From positions 1 to 64,000 of the forward strand of contig JABDIN010000067.1 of the NCBI GenBank assembly GCA_013003715.1: DNA of 64,000 bases, in the 5' to 3' direction. How positions within the stretch are numbered: the stretch's first letter is position 1; the number at the start of each line of letters is the position of its first letter. A program made the position numbers and the translations under genes. Source of the stretch: Desulfobacteraceae bacterium (GTDB lineage Bacteria > Desulfobacterota > Desulfobacteria > Desulfobacterales > Desulfosarcinaceae). Below the pieces are notes generated by a model that was not told the DNA's origin, ran no database searches, and was given only the letters and a program-made list of their open reading frames with translations. Shown here in pieces: positions 44,219 to 51,963 of the stretch.

Positions 44219-44378
44219 AAGCCGCTGCAATACTTTTCAGCAGTAGGTATAGCCATCAGTCGAGAGTCCGGTAATCATTCAGGCGAAGAAGAGAAAATCA
44301 AGAGCGTCGCGGGTGCACATCTGTAAGTGGAATAACAGCTTCAGGTAACCATTCGAGAGACAAGAGTTGCAGCGGCTT
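44219..44378. repeat. 12-bp inverted repeat pair
   Basis: AAGCCGCTGCAA (44219-44230) and TTGCAGCGGCTT (44367-44378) are exact inverted copies separated by 136 bases. They could bound a relic mobile cassette or form the base of a structured RNA. Confidence 0.5.
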
Positions 44379-44525
44379 ATTTTCTACCGGTTAGATAAGC
44401 AAAATAAATGCCAAGGCTCGTCAATTGCAGTAATAATGTATAATATCATAGATATAATAGTATGTTATAAGAACAGAATTAATGGCCAGGTTCGAGGAAA
44501 TAATTGCATATAGCTCATAATGACT

Positions 44526-44558
44526 GGGTCAAAGTGAACATGTGGTTCAAAATGACCC
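44526..44558. repeat. Insertion-sequence-end-like palindrome
   Basis: GGGTCAAAGTGAAC (44526-44539) and GTTCAAAATGACCC (44545-44558) are inverted copies matching at 11 of 14 positions. The GGGTCAAA-TGAAC type resembles the repeated termini of IS21-like elements. No istA or istB gene is present. Confidence 0.4.
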
Positions 44559-44968
44559 GTATTTAACAGCGTCAATCCGATTTGCGTTATCACCTGTCTG
44601 CCACTGCTGACTGATGACAAATTGATCATCAGTATGGTTTTTCAGATACGATACCATCAGCGTGAGTCTAAACGACGGACTTACTATTCGCCTATCTTAG
44701 GGCTGGTCGACAAATCACCCCGGTGCATGATATTTTAGAGCTTCCGACAATTAACGGACGGTCATACGAATCGATTATGCTTCTGTTGCCAAACCCCGAT
44801 ATCGCGAAATAAAAAATTGACTTCTCCCATTGCCTGATTTAGAAAAATGGTAACCATTAGTAAAACATTGTGAGTTTATCTTTCACGCCTTGAAAAACAT
44901 CATATTCATAAGCACCAACCCCGGAAAATCGGTCGGTCTTTAAGATGAGTGTTACCGGATTCAATTGA

Positions 44969-45349
44969 ATGGTCTCTTTTTTAAAAAGGATGCTTTTATT
45001 CCAAATACGCTTGAAGAAAAGGTTCAAAGCAAAAACGGGCGTATTTGTCGTTTACGAACAATCCTACCTGAAGAATCAGGTTGACTCGCTGAGTATGGGC
45101 GGGCTTTCATTTTATTACGTTGATAGCGGCCTGAAAATTGACAAGGGCACCTATGAACTCTCGTTGATCACCAATGCCCGCATATCTCTCGGGCATATCG
45201 GCTTCAAGACCGTATCGGATACAGTAACCGGTGAAGTTTTATTTCAGAATAAGAAGATCAAGCGCCAGAGTGTCCAATTTGAGAATCTCTCCATTGCGCA
45301 AAAGAGCCAACTAAAACAGATCATTCGCGATCACACTATCAGGGTGTGA
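44969..45349 (+). CDS. PilZ-like domain protein
   Basis: A 126-residue single-domain protein resembling PilZ, a c-di-GMP receptor fold. An R-x3-R motif, Arg14-LKK-Arg18, precedes a beta barrel. The second motif reads DSLSMGGLSFYY (from Asp39), that is S-x-S-x2-G with Asp shifted by one, rather than the canonical D/N-x-S-x2-G. Ligand binding is therefore plausible but not assured. Strands such as YELSLITNARISL and EVLFQNKKIKRQSVQFENLS complete the barrel. It stands alone next to the gene-poor region. Confidence 0.65.
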   Translation: MVSFLKRMLLFQIRLKKRFKAKTGVFVVYEQSYLKNQVDSLSMGGLSFYYVDSGLKIDKGTYELSLITNARISLGHIGFKTVSDTVTGEVLFQNKKIKRQSVQFENLSIAQKSQLKQIIRDHTIRV

Positions 45350-45518
45350 TATGACATCTGAGCCATTGCCCCACCAACATGTTCAGTTCGGATAGTTCCT
45401 TATTCAAAAATGTACGGACAAAGGGGGCATTTTGTCTGGCATCCATGAGCGATTTCATGGAGTACCGGATTTGAACCCGCTGCCCGAACGCCACGGTCGA
45501 TGGTCCGATGCAGATCAC
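45339..45518 (-). CDS. Possible small protein (59 residues), doubtful
   Basis: An open frame from GTG at 45518 to TGA at 45339-45341, converging on and overlapping the PilZ-like gene end by 11 bases. It reads MKSLMDARQNAPFVRTFLNK and ELSELNMLVGQWLRCHITP in its second half, protein-like in composition but unrecognised. It contains the tRNA-like fragment at 45458-45480, which argues for either chance coding or a relic. No clear ribosome site. Confidence 0.25.
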   Translation of the reverse strand: MICIGPSTVAFGQRVQIRYSMKSLMDARQNAPFVRTFLNKELSELNMLVGQWLRCHITP

Positions 45519-45520
45519 GA

Positions 45521-45551
45521 AAAGAAAAAGGCCGGATTTTTAATCCGGCCT
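45521..45551 (-). terminator. Rho-independent terminator after tRNA-Val
   Basis: Read on the minus strand, AGGCCGGATT, loop AAA, AATCCGGCCT is a perfect 10-pair stem followed by TTTTTCTTT. It lies 18 bases downstream of the tRNA gene and fits termination of its transcript. Confidence 0.85.
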
Positions 45552-45569
45552 AAGTTCTTGTTTTTATTG

Positions 45570-45644
45570 TGGTAGGCGGTACTGGATTTGAACCAGTGAC
45601 TTCCACCGTGTGAAGGTGGCACTCTCCCGCTGAGTTAACCGCCC
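45570..45644 (-). tRNA. tRNA-Val (anticodon CAC)
   Basis: A 75-base tRNA with CCA encoded. Acceptor GGGCGGT pairs with ACCGCCT (first pair G-U), anticodon stem CCACC/GGTGG closes loop TTCACAC giving anticodon CAC, and T-stem ACTGG/CCAGT closes TTCAAAT. It reads GTG codons. A terminator follows on the same strand. Confidence 0.95.
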
Positions 45645-45682
45645 ATTCGTGTCGATTCGCAGAGATATTTAAGTATATGTTT

Positions 45683-46423
45683 CTATAGTGAATCGTTGGA
45701 ATCCTTGTCAATTACTATTTCGGATTCGGACGTTTCCACGTTGTCTTCAATTGCCGGTGTTTCATTGTTCATTTCCATGGTTTCCGCTGATGGATCCGGA
45801 TTATTCTCATCATTTTCAGTTTCGTCCGGGGTCTTTTCAATCTGTTCCGCTGATTCTTGAATCCGGCGGTCCAGTGAGGTTTCTTCCGGTAATTCTTCCT
45901 GCTGGCCTGTTAACTCTTCAATCTCTTTGGGTGTCGGGAGATCCTTAAGGTCTTTTAAACTGAAAATTTCGAGAAATTGTTTGGTTGTGGAATAGATCAG
46001 CGGGCGACCCGGGATTTCCTTTCTGCCCAACACCCTGATCAGGTTCCGTTCCAGAAGCATGCGGATTACCCCACCGCTGTCAACACCACGGATATGTTCG
46101 ATATCCGTCCGGATTATCGGTTGCTTGTAGGCAATGATTGCCAAAGTCTCGAGAGCGGCTTTGCTTAATCTTGGTGCCGGGGGTTGAATTAACCGTTTGA
46201 TGTATTCGTTGTATTCCGGCCGGGTTCTGAGTTGATAGCCGCCTGCGACTTCATTCAGGAAAAAACCGCCGCCACGGGCTTCATATTCCACCGAGAGCGC
46301 CGCTATCGCATTTTTAACCATGGAAGCGTCCGCAGTGTTGAGTGTCTTTTTGATTGCTTCTAAAGTTAACGGTACTTCCGAGACAAATAGAAGGCTTTCT
46401 ATAATATGTTTAATTTCTTCCAT
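45683..46423 (-). CDS. scpB: Segregation and condensation protein B
   Basis: A 246-residue ScpB, the winged-helix partner of ScpA in the bacterial SMC condensin. Conserved blocks are EEIKHIIESLLFVSEVPLTL, GGGFFLNEVAGGYQLRTRPE, RLSKAALETLAIIAYKQPII and IRGVDSGGVIRMLLERNLI. The last 70 residues are an acidic, low-complexity tail (ENDENNPDPSAETMEMNNET), longer than usual. It lies 76 bases downstream of scpA. Confidence 0.93.
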   Translation of the reverse strand: MEEIKHIIESLLFVSEVPLTLEAIKKTLNTADASMVKNAIAALSVEYEARGGGFFLNEVAGGYQLRTRPEYNEYIKRLIQPPAPRLSKAALETLAIIAYKQPIIRTDIEHIRGVDSGGVIRMLLERNLIRVLGRKEIPGRPLIYSTTKQFLEIFSLKDLKDLPTPKEIEELTGQQEELPEETSLDRRIQESAEQIEKTPDETENDENNPDPSAETMEMNNETPAIEDNVETSESEIVIDKDSNDSL

Positions 46424-46499
46424 TACGGGGTCAGCGTCTGCTTGTGTAATCCGATGTAAGATTGAAAAACATTCCGACCATTGCCTGGCATAGGTCCAT

Positions 46500-47300
46500 T
46501 TATTGATAAAAAAGTCTTATAATACCGGTTTGAACATGTTGAATGAGTTGTATAAGCGATAATTTCACCATTTCCAGAATGGCGAGAAAAGTGACGATGA
46601 TTTCGCTCCTGCTCGGACTTCCGGAGAAAAGACTTTCAAAGGTTACCGATCCTGTTTTTTCCAGTATATCAACCAATTCTGAAATCCTGTCTTTAACAGA
46701 AATGGTGTCCTCGGAAAAGTCAATTCGATGCTCACCGCCGGCTTTGTTCAGTATTTTCTGAAATGCGTCTATCAACTCGAATAGTCCGACATTGATCATT
46801 TGATCTTCAGTGTAAAAATCTGCGGACTTTTTGTCTACTTTTCGGGCAAACGTATGCTCACCCAAAATTGGACGGTCACTCAGCTGTTCGGCAGCCGATT
46901 TTATCTGAAGATACTCCATCAGTGGTCTGGTAATCTCAAGGCGGGGATCTTCATCTTCTTCCAACTCATGTTTTGGTAGCAGCGTTCGGGATTTGATATG
47001 GGTCAGTGTAGAAGCCATCAGGAGAAAGTCGCCGGCATGATCAATGTCCATCAGCTTAATCCATTCCACATACCGCAGGAATTGATGGGTAATCGTGGCG
47101 ATGGGAATATCATGAATATCAACCTCGTTTTTTTTGATAAGGTGCACAAGAAGATCCATTGGACCTTCGAAAATGTCTTTAAGGTTCACGTGATAGAGTT
47201 CGTCGTGCATGCGGATCAGGCCTTTATCTACCTTTCTGGAATTTGTCTGCGGCGTTTCATTCAGGTACGAAAATTCCATGGCGGCATCAACAGTGTGCAA
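46500..47300 (-). CDS. scpA: Segregation and condensation protein A
   Basis: A ScpA kleisin of up to 266 residues that bridges Smc heads. The conserved N-terminus is YHVNLKDIFEGPMDLLVHLI followed by KKNEVDIHDIPIATITHQFL. The middle is LMASTLTHIKSRTLLP, and the C-terminal winged helix includes VTFLAILEMVKLSLIQL. About 35 residues precede the core, so the start could be ATG 47300, 47279 or a later ATG; the family core is intact in every case. Confidence 0.9.
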   Translation of the reverse strand: MHTVDAAMEFSYLNETPQTNSRKVDKGLIRMHDELYHVNLKDIFEGPMDLLVHLIKKNEVDIHDIPIATITHQFLRYVEWIKLMDIDHAGDFLLMASTLTHIKSRTLLPKHELEEDEDPRLEITRPLMEYLQIKSAAEQLSDRPILGEHTFARKVDKKSADFYTEDQMINVGLFELIDAFQKILNKAGGEHRIDFSEDTISVKDRISELVDILEKTGSVTFESLFSGSPSRSEIIVTFLAILEMVKLSLIQLIQHVQTGIIRLFYQ

Positions 47301-47381
47301 AAAACTGCCGGGTTGTATTCGGGTGAAATAAATAGCCGACTGGATAGGGTGGACGCAAGCTATATTTTTGCCCGTATTTTT

Positions 47382-50078
47382 TTATCCTTGGTTCAGAAGG
47401 TTAGAGGCTTTTGTCAGAAATTTTGTCATATAGGCGAGTTCCTCTGTGCGCGTTTTCACTTTTCCATCCAGTTTGGCGCCTAATACCGCATTCAAAGATT
47501 GCCGGTAAATCGGTCCAGGCTTTATGCCTAATGCCATAAGATCCTGACCGGTCACTTGCAGTTTGACACCTCTTAATTGCGTATAAAAAAAGGATATGGC
47601 TTTTTTTATGCGTTTCAATTGGGTGATGGTCATCATGTACAGGAGCAGCTCGATCTTGAATGGTGCAAGAAAACCATACAATTGGCTATTGGTGATGGTT
47701 GACATTTGTTCCATGTCAGCCAAGCAGCGTTCTGCTTCCAGCCGCTCATCCGTGACAATCTTACAATGGCGCGGTGCCAACTCGAGCCTCGCGCAAATAT
47801 TTCTGCTGGTTGCGTGGTCGAAAGCCCGTATAAGCGCCATGAAATAGACCGTCCATTTCGCATATTCCTCTTCAAGGAACAGCAGCTCTTTCCACGCGAT
47901 GACCTCTTTAACCGAAGACAACGTGGCCAGCAGGGCTTTGTCCAGTTTTATGGATGGATCAATGACGGTCAACAACTGGTAATCATTCAGGCGTGCGATA
48001 GCCGGAATTGGATCTTCCTCTTCCAGAATCTGGTTCAGTTCGCTGAATACCCGCCGGCCGCTGAGACGTTTAAAAAAGTCCATCTTGACGGCATTTTTGA
48101 TAAGGCTTGAGGTCAATTTCCCGATGGTGAATTCGAATCTTTGTTCAAACCGTATGGCCCGGAACACCCTTGTGGGGTCTTCTACAAAGCTCAGATTATG
48201 AAGTACGCGAATCACCCGGTCCTTGAGGTCTTTCTGGGCCGAGAAAAAGTCAATCAGCCTCCCGAAATGTGTCGCATTTATCTGGATGGCCAGTGTGTTT
48301 ACGGTGAAATCCCGCCGGTACAGGTCAAATTTTATAGTACTCATTTCCACATCAGGGAGGGCGGCCGGAAAGCGGTAGTACTCCATCCTTGCCGATGCAA
48401 TATCGATTTTAAAACCATCAGGTAATATAATGACCGCCGTACCGAATTTCTTGTGGGCGTGAATGCGGGCGTCTGCCAGATCCGCATATGTTTTGGCAAA
48501 CTTGATACCATCGCCCTCGATGACGATATCAATATCTTCATTTTTGCGGTATAAAAACAGGTCCCGGACAAAACCACCAATTGTGAAAGCGTTGTATCCG
48601 AGTTCATCGGCAACTTTCCCCAGGGACTCCAGCAGGTCGATGATACGGTTGGACAACCGCTCGTGCATGAAGTTTTTTATTCGTCTGGTTCTCGCTATGA
48701 CAGTCTCTTTCGTGGGATCAAAGGATTTGCCATCCGGCGAATGCGACCGGCTTACCAGAATGTTCAACAGATCCGTCCTGGTAATGACGCCGACAATGCT
48801 TTTCTGATCAACGATGGGTAAAATCCGCTGTTTGCTGCCGATGATTTTTTCTTGAATCTCGGGAAGATTTGCATCGGCGGTGGCGGTATTGAACTCTGTG
48901 GTCATATATTCCCTGACCGGAAGTTTCCCCAGTTTATGGAAAATCGCTTTTTCAATAACCTGGCGCGTAATGTAGCCGACCAGGTTATCGACCCCATTAT
49001 TTGAAGTTATCACCAATAGCGCATTGATATTATAACGGGTGAGCAATTTTTTTGCGGCCACACAGGATTTGTCGTCCAGGACCTTTATCGGGGGTGAGGA
49101 CATCAAGGTCCTGGCCACATGTTTGGGTTTTACGGTTTTTGACAATATTTTTATCAGGTGTTGCTCGACCTGCGCCAGGGTTTTCCCCTTTATGGACGCG
49201 GATGCCGCCGACGGATGACCCCCTCCGCCAAGATCTGAGATGACTTTTCCGACATCGATGTCGCTATTGCGGCTCCTGGCCACGACATACACCTTGTTTT
49301 CCATGAGGGCGATGGCAAAAATGGCATTGATGTTTTCCATTTTCACCATTTTATGCACCAGAAAAGCAAAATCCGGCTGGTATTGATTCACTTTCACATT
49401 GGTTACCACAAGATCAACGCCATTGATGTTGAGATATGTTGCTGATTGGATCATATCGTTCAGAAGGCTGACTTGCTCAGGTGTGATCTCCCTTGAAACC
49501 ATGTTTGAAATTATATTTATATTGGCGCCTTTCCGTAAAAGGAATGCCGCCGCCTGAAAATCTCTTTCGGTGGTCGACGGAAATGTAAAAGATCCGGTAT
49601 CTTCGTAAATCCCCAAACACATGATGGTGGCTTCATCCGGTGTGATGGGAATCCCTTTCTTTTTTATCACTTCCGTCAGTATGGTAATTGTGGCACCGGT
49701 TAACGCATGCAGTTGTAATTGGCCCCTGATATCGTTTTTTTTAGGCGGGTGATGGTCATAGGTATGAATTTCAATACCCGGTGTATCCAGCAAGTCAGCC
49801 AATTGCCCAATTCGATTGGCCTGACGAGTATCAACGAGAACCAGCTTTTTGATCCTTGCCACATCGATGTCTTTCATTTCGATGATATTGAAAAGATACA
49901 CCATGGATTGGATGAAAAAGTTCCGGAGGTTTTTTTCCTGGGTGCCCGGAAAGACCACCAGCGACCCCGGATAGAGCTTTTGAGCTGCAAGCATTGATGC
50001 CAGGGCGTCAAAATCGGCGTTCACATGGGTTGTGATGATCGTCTCGCCGGTTATGGGTGTTTTCGTCTGTTTCGACAC
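47382..50078 (-). CDS. DHH-CBS-CBS-nucleotidyltransferase fusion (A-adding tRNA nucleotidyltransferase type)
   Basis: An 898-residue fusion. Residues about 12-165 form a DHH phosphoesterase domain (THVNADFDALASMLA, TYDHHPPK, YEDTGSF). DHHA1 follows with LGGGGHPSAASASIKGKT (about 278). Two CBS domains lie at about 315-440 (SSPPIKVLDDKSCVAAKKLL, EYMTTEFNTATADANLPEIQ). A class II polymerase-type nucleotidyltransferase then begins FTIGGFVRDLFLYRKNEDID with EGDGIKFAK and RRDFTVNTLAIQIN, plus RNA-binding helices. This architecture is known for A-adding enzymes that work with a separate CC-adding enzyme on tRNA 3' ends. Nuclease plus nucleotide-sensing modules suggest regulation. Confidence 0.88.
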   Translation of the reverse strand: MSKQTKTPITGETIITTHVNADFDALASMLAAQKLYPGSLVVFPGTQEKNLRNFFIQSMVYLFNIIEMKDIDVARIKKLVLVDTRQANRIGQLADLLDTPGIEIHTYDHHPPKKNDIRGQLQLHALTGATITILTEVIKKKGIPITPDEATIMCLGIYEDTGSFTFPSTTERDFQAAAFLLRKGANINIISNMVSREITPEQVSLLNDMIQSATYLNINGVDLVVTNVKVNQYQPDFAFLVHKMVKMENINAIFAIALMENKVYVVARSRNSDIDVGKVISDLGGGGHPSAASASIKGKTLAQVEQHLIKILSKTVKPKHVARTLMSSPPIKVLDDKSCVAAKKLLTRYNINALLVITSNNGVDNLVGYITRQVIEKAIFHKLGKLPVREYMTTEFNTATADANLPEIQEKIIGSKQRILPIVDQKSIVGVITRTDLLNILVSRSHSPDGKSFDPTKETVIARTRRIKNFMHERLSNRIIDLLESLGKVADELGYNAFTIGGFVRDLFLYRKNEDIDIVIEGDGIKFAKTYADLADARIHAHKKFGTAVIILPDGFKIDIASARMEYYRFPAALPDVEMSTIKFDLYRRDFTVNTLAIQINATHFGRLIDFFSAQKDLKDRVIRVLHNLSFVEDPTRVFRAIRFEQRFEFTIGKLTSSLIKNAVKMDFFKRLSGRRVFSELNQILEEEDPIPAIARLNDYQLLTVIDPSIKLDKALLATLSSVKEVIAWKELLFLEEEYAKWTVYFMALIRAFDHATSRNICARLELAPRHCKIVTDERLEAERCLADMEQMSTITNSQLYGFLAPFKIELLLYMMTITQLKRIKKAISFFYTQLRGVKLQVTGQDLMALGIKPGPIYRQSLNAVLGAKLDGKVKTRTEELAYMTKFLTKASNLLNQG

Positions 50079-50635
50079 GCCGGTTCCCCTGTTCTATTAT
50101 GAATATCCGCTCGGGGTAATACTAAAAACTTTTCAAATATTTCAGGCCCCTATAAAGAATTACATACCTTCCATGGATTATCAAGCCAAACCTGATTTGA
50201 CGAATCGTACAAAAGGACCGGCATTGTCGTGAAACGTGGGGGACATAGTTCGAGAGACTGGCACATCATTTGCTTCCAATGCTGAGGCATTGAGGCGCGG
50301 TTTACCATTGCTCGCCGTTATAAAGAGGTTGTCCTTTAATTATGTTTATGTTACCAGAATCAATAAAAATATTCCTTAGGCGCATTTCATTTCCAACTCG
50401 ATAAGAATGACTGATTAATAGTCGTGCCTGTCAAGATTTTGATTCTTTGCCGTATGTTTTTTAAATTTGAATGGATGGCCGCGCAGAAAGTTATTAAAAA
50501 AAATAAAATCGGTTAAGTATCTTGTGACAATGGCCGATCAATTGAATTGTTGTCCCTATAGCTACACTGTTTCATCAATCAATGTTGCTCATATGGTTTT
50601 TGTGTTCGGTTTGAAGAATTCAAAGGGGGATTAGA
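50079..50635. other. Intergenic region upstream of pilC
   Basis: About 560 bases without a gene, between the divergent nucleotidyltransferase fusion and pilC. It contains a sigma-54-type promoter at 50259-50274 and then an AT-rich leader of about 350 bases ending in AAAGGGGGA just before pilC. I could not assign any structured RNA to the leader. Confidence 0.45.
50259..50274 (+). promoter_or_regulatory. Sigma-54-type -24/-12 promoter
   Basis: TGGCACATCATTTGCT matches the sigma-54 consensus TGGCAC-N5-TTGCT exactly, with ten bases between the GG and GC elements. Transcription would start near 50286 and read toward pilC. Sigma-54 control of type IV pilus genes is known in Proteobacteria and fits the PilS-like kinase gene downstream. 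Confidence 0.7.
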
Positions 50636-51841
50636 ATGCCGGTTTTTATTTGGGAAGGCAAAACTAAAAATAACCAGATTCAGAAAGGCGAATTGGAAGC
50701 CGCCACTGAGGATGCGGTCCGGGCAACTCTGGCCAGGATGCGTATAACACCCACGAAAGTAAAGAAAAAACCAAAGGATCTGTTTGAAAATGTAGCCTTT
50801 CTGCAACCCGTGGTAAAAGAAAAAGATGTCATTCTTTTTGCACGGCAGTTTTCGACAATGATAGATGCCGGCCTGCCGATCATTCAATGCCTGGAAATTC
50901 TGCATACCCAGCAGGAAAATAAAACTTTTAAAGGCATGCTCAAGACGGTCAAAGAGTCGGTGGAGAGTGGTGCGACGTTGGCCGATTCCTTAAAAAAATA
51001 TCCCAAACACTTTGATGATCTTTTCGTTAATATGATTGCGGCGGGCGAGGCCGGCGGTATCCTGGACACCATCTTGAGGCGGCTAGCCGGCTATATGGAA
51101 AAAGCGGCAAAGTTAAAGTCACAGGTGAAGGGCGCCATGGTCTATCCGGTGGTGACCCTGATAATCGCCTTTCTTGTGCTCGTCGTTATTCTGGTCTTCG
51201 TCATCCCGGTGTTTCAGGAGATGTTTGCCGATTTCGGCGGTGAACTGCCAGGACCGACTAAGATTGTAGTGGGGATGAGCGAATTCGTTAAATCCAAGAT
51301 CCTGTATTTGATCATTGGAATGGTCCTCTTTTTCTTCGCATTCAGAAAGTACTATAAAACTGAAAAGGGGCGGGAATCCGTCGATGGACTCTTGCTCAAG
51401 CTTCCGGTTTTCGGTATTTTGCTCCGTAAAGTGGCGGTGGCCAAATTCACGCGAACCATGGGCACCATGCTGGGCAGTGGTGTCGCCATTCTGGAAGCGC
51501 TCGACATTGTCGCCAAGACCGCCGGCAATAAAACCATCGAAAAGGCGGTGTACAATGTCCGCTCCGGTATCTCCGAAGGCCGGACCATGGCCGACCCGCT
51601 GGCCGAGAGCGGGGTATTTCCGGCAATGGTGTGTCAGATGATTTCTGTCGGTGAATCCACCGGTGCCCTGGACGCCATGCTCGAGAAGATTGCTGACTTT
51701 TATGATGAGGAAGTGGATCAGGCGGTGGATAATTTGACATCCCTGATCGAGCCTTTCATGCTGGTTTTTCTGGGTACGGTGATCGGTGGGCTGGTCATTG
51801 CGATGTATCTCCCGATTTTCAAGATGGCCGGAGCGATCTAA
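50636..51841 (+). CDS. pilC: Type IV pilus inner-membrane platform protein PilC
   Basis: A 401-residue PilC / type II secretion GspF protein. The N-terminus MPVFIWEGKTKNNQIQKGEL and two repeated cytoplasmic F domains are clear: IILFARQFSTMIDAGLPIIQ-type first repeat near residue 65 and VAKFTRTMGTMLGSGVAILE near residue 268. Three membrane helices lie at about 168-190, 218-238 and 375-395. It recruits the assembly ATPase. pilB, pilT and pilA are not adjacent. The ATG has GGGGGA upstream. Confidence 0.93.
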   Translation: MPVFIWEGKTKNNQIQKGELEAATEDAVRATLARMRITPTKVKKKPKDLFENVAFLQPVVKEKDVILFARQFSTMIDAGLPIIQCLEILHTQQENKTFKGMLKTVKESVESGATLADSLKKYPKHFDDLFVNMIAAGEAGGILDTILRRLAGYMEKAAKLKSQVKGAMVYPVVTLIIAFLVLVVILVFVIPVFQEMFADFGGELPGPTKIVVGMSEFVKSKILYLIIGMVLFFFAFRKYYKTEKGRESVDGLLLKLPVFGILLRKVAVAKFTRTMGTMLGSGVAILEALDIVAKTAGNKTIEKAVYNVRSGISEGRTMADPLAESGVFPAMVCQMISVGESTGALDAMLEKIADFYDEEVDQAVDNLTSLIEPFMLVFLGTVIGGLVIAMYLPIFKMAGAI

Positions 51842-51963
51842 ACAGGGTACGGGGCGATGTCAACCGGATGGATTCATGTGATGCGGAGGCTTTACTGCGC
51901 TCAGTAGTTGTTAACATCTCGATTTCGGTGCACTGAAAAAGCACTGGTAAAAATGACGGTCGA

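Larger units (their letters stand above)
43819..44968. other. Gene-poor region of about 1.15 kb
   Basis: No convincing gene on either strand. An 87-codon minus-strand frame at 43931-44194 lacks recognisable features. The region holds a 12-bp inverted repeat pair (44219/44367), an insertion-sequence-like palindrome (44526-44558) and scattered stop-rich frames, suggesting decayed mobile DNA. Confidence 0.5.
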
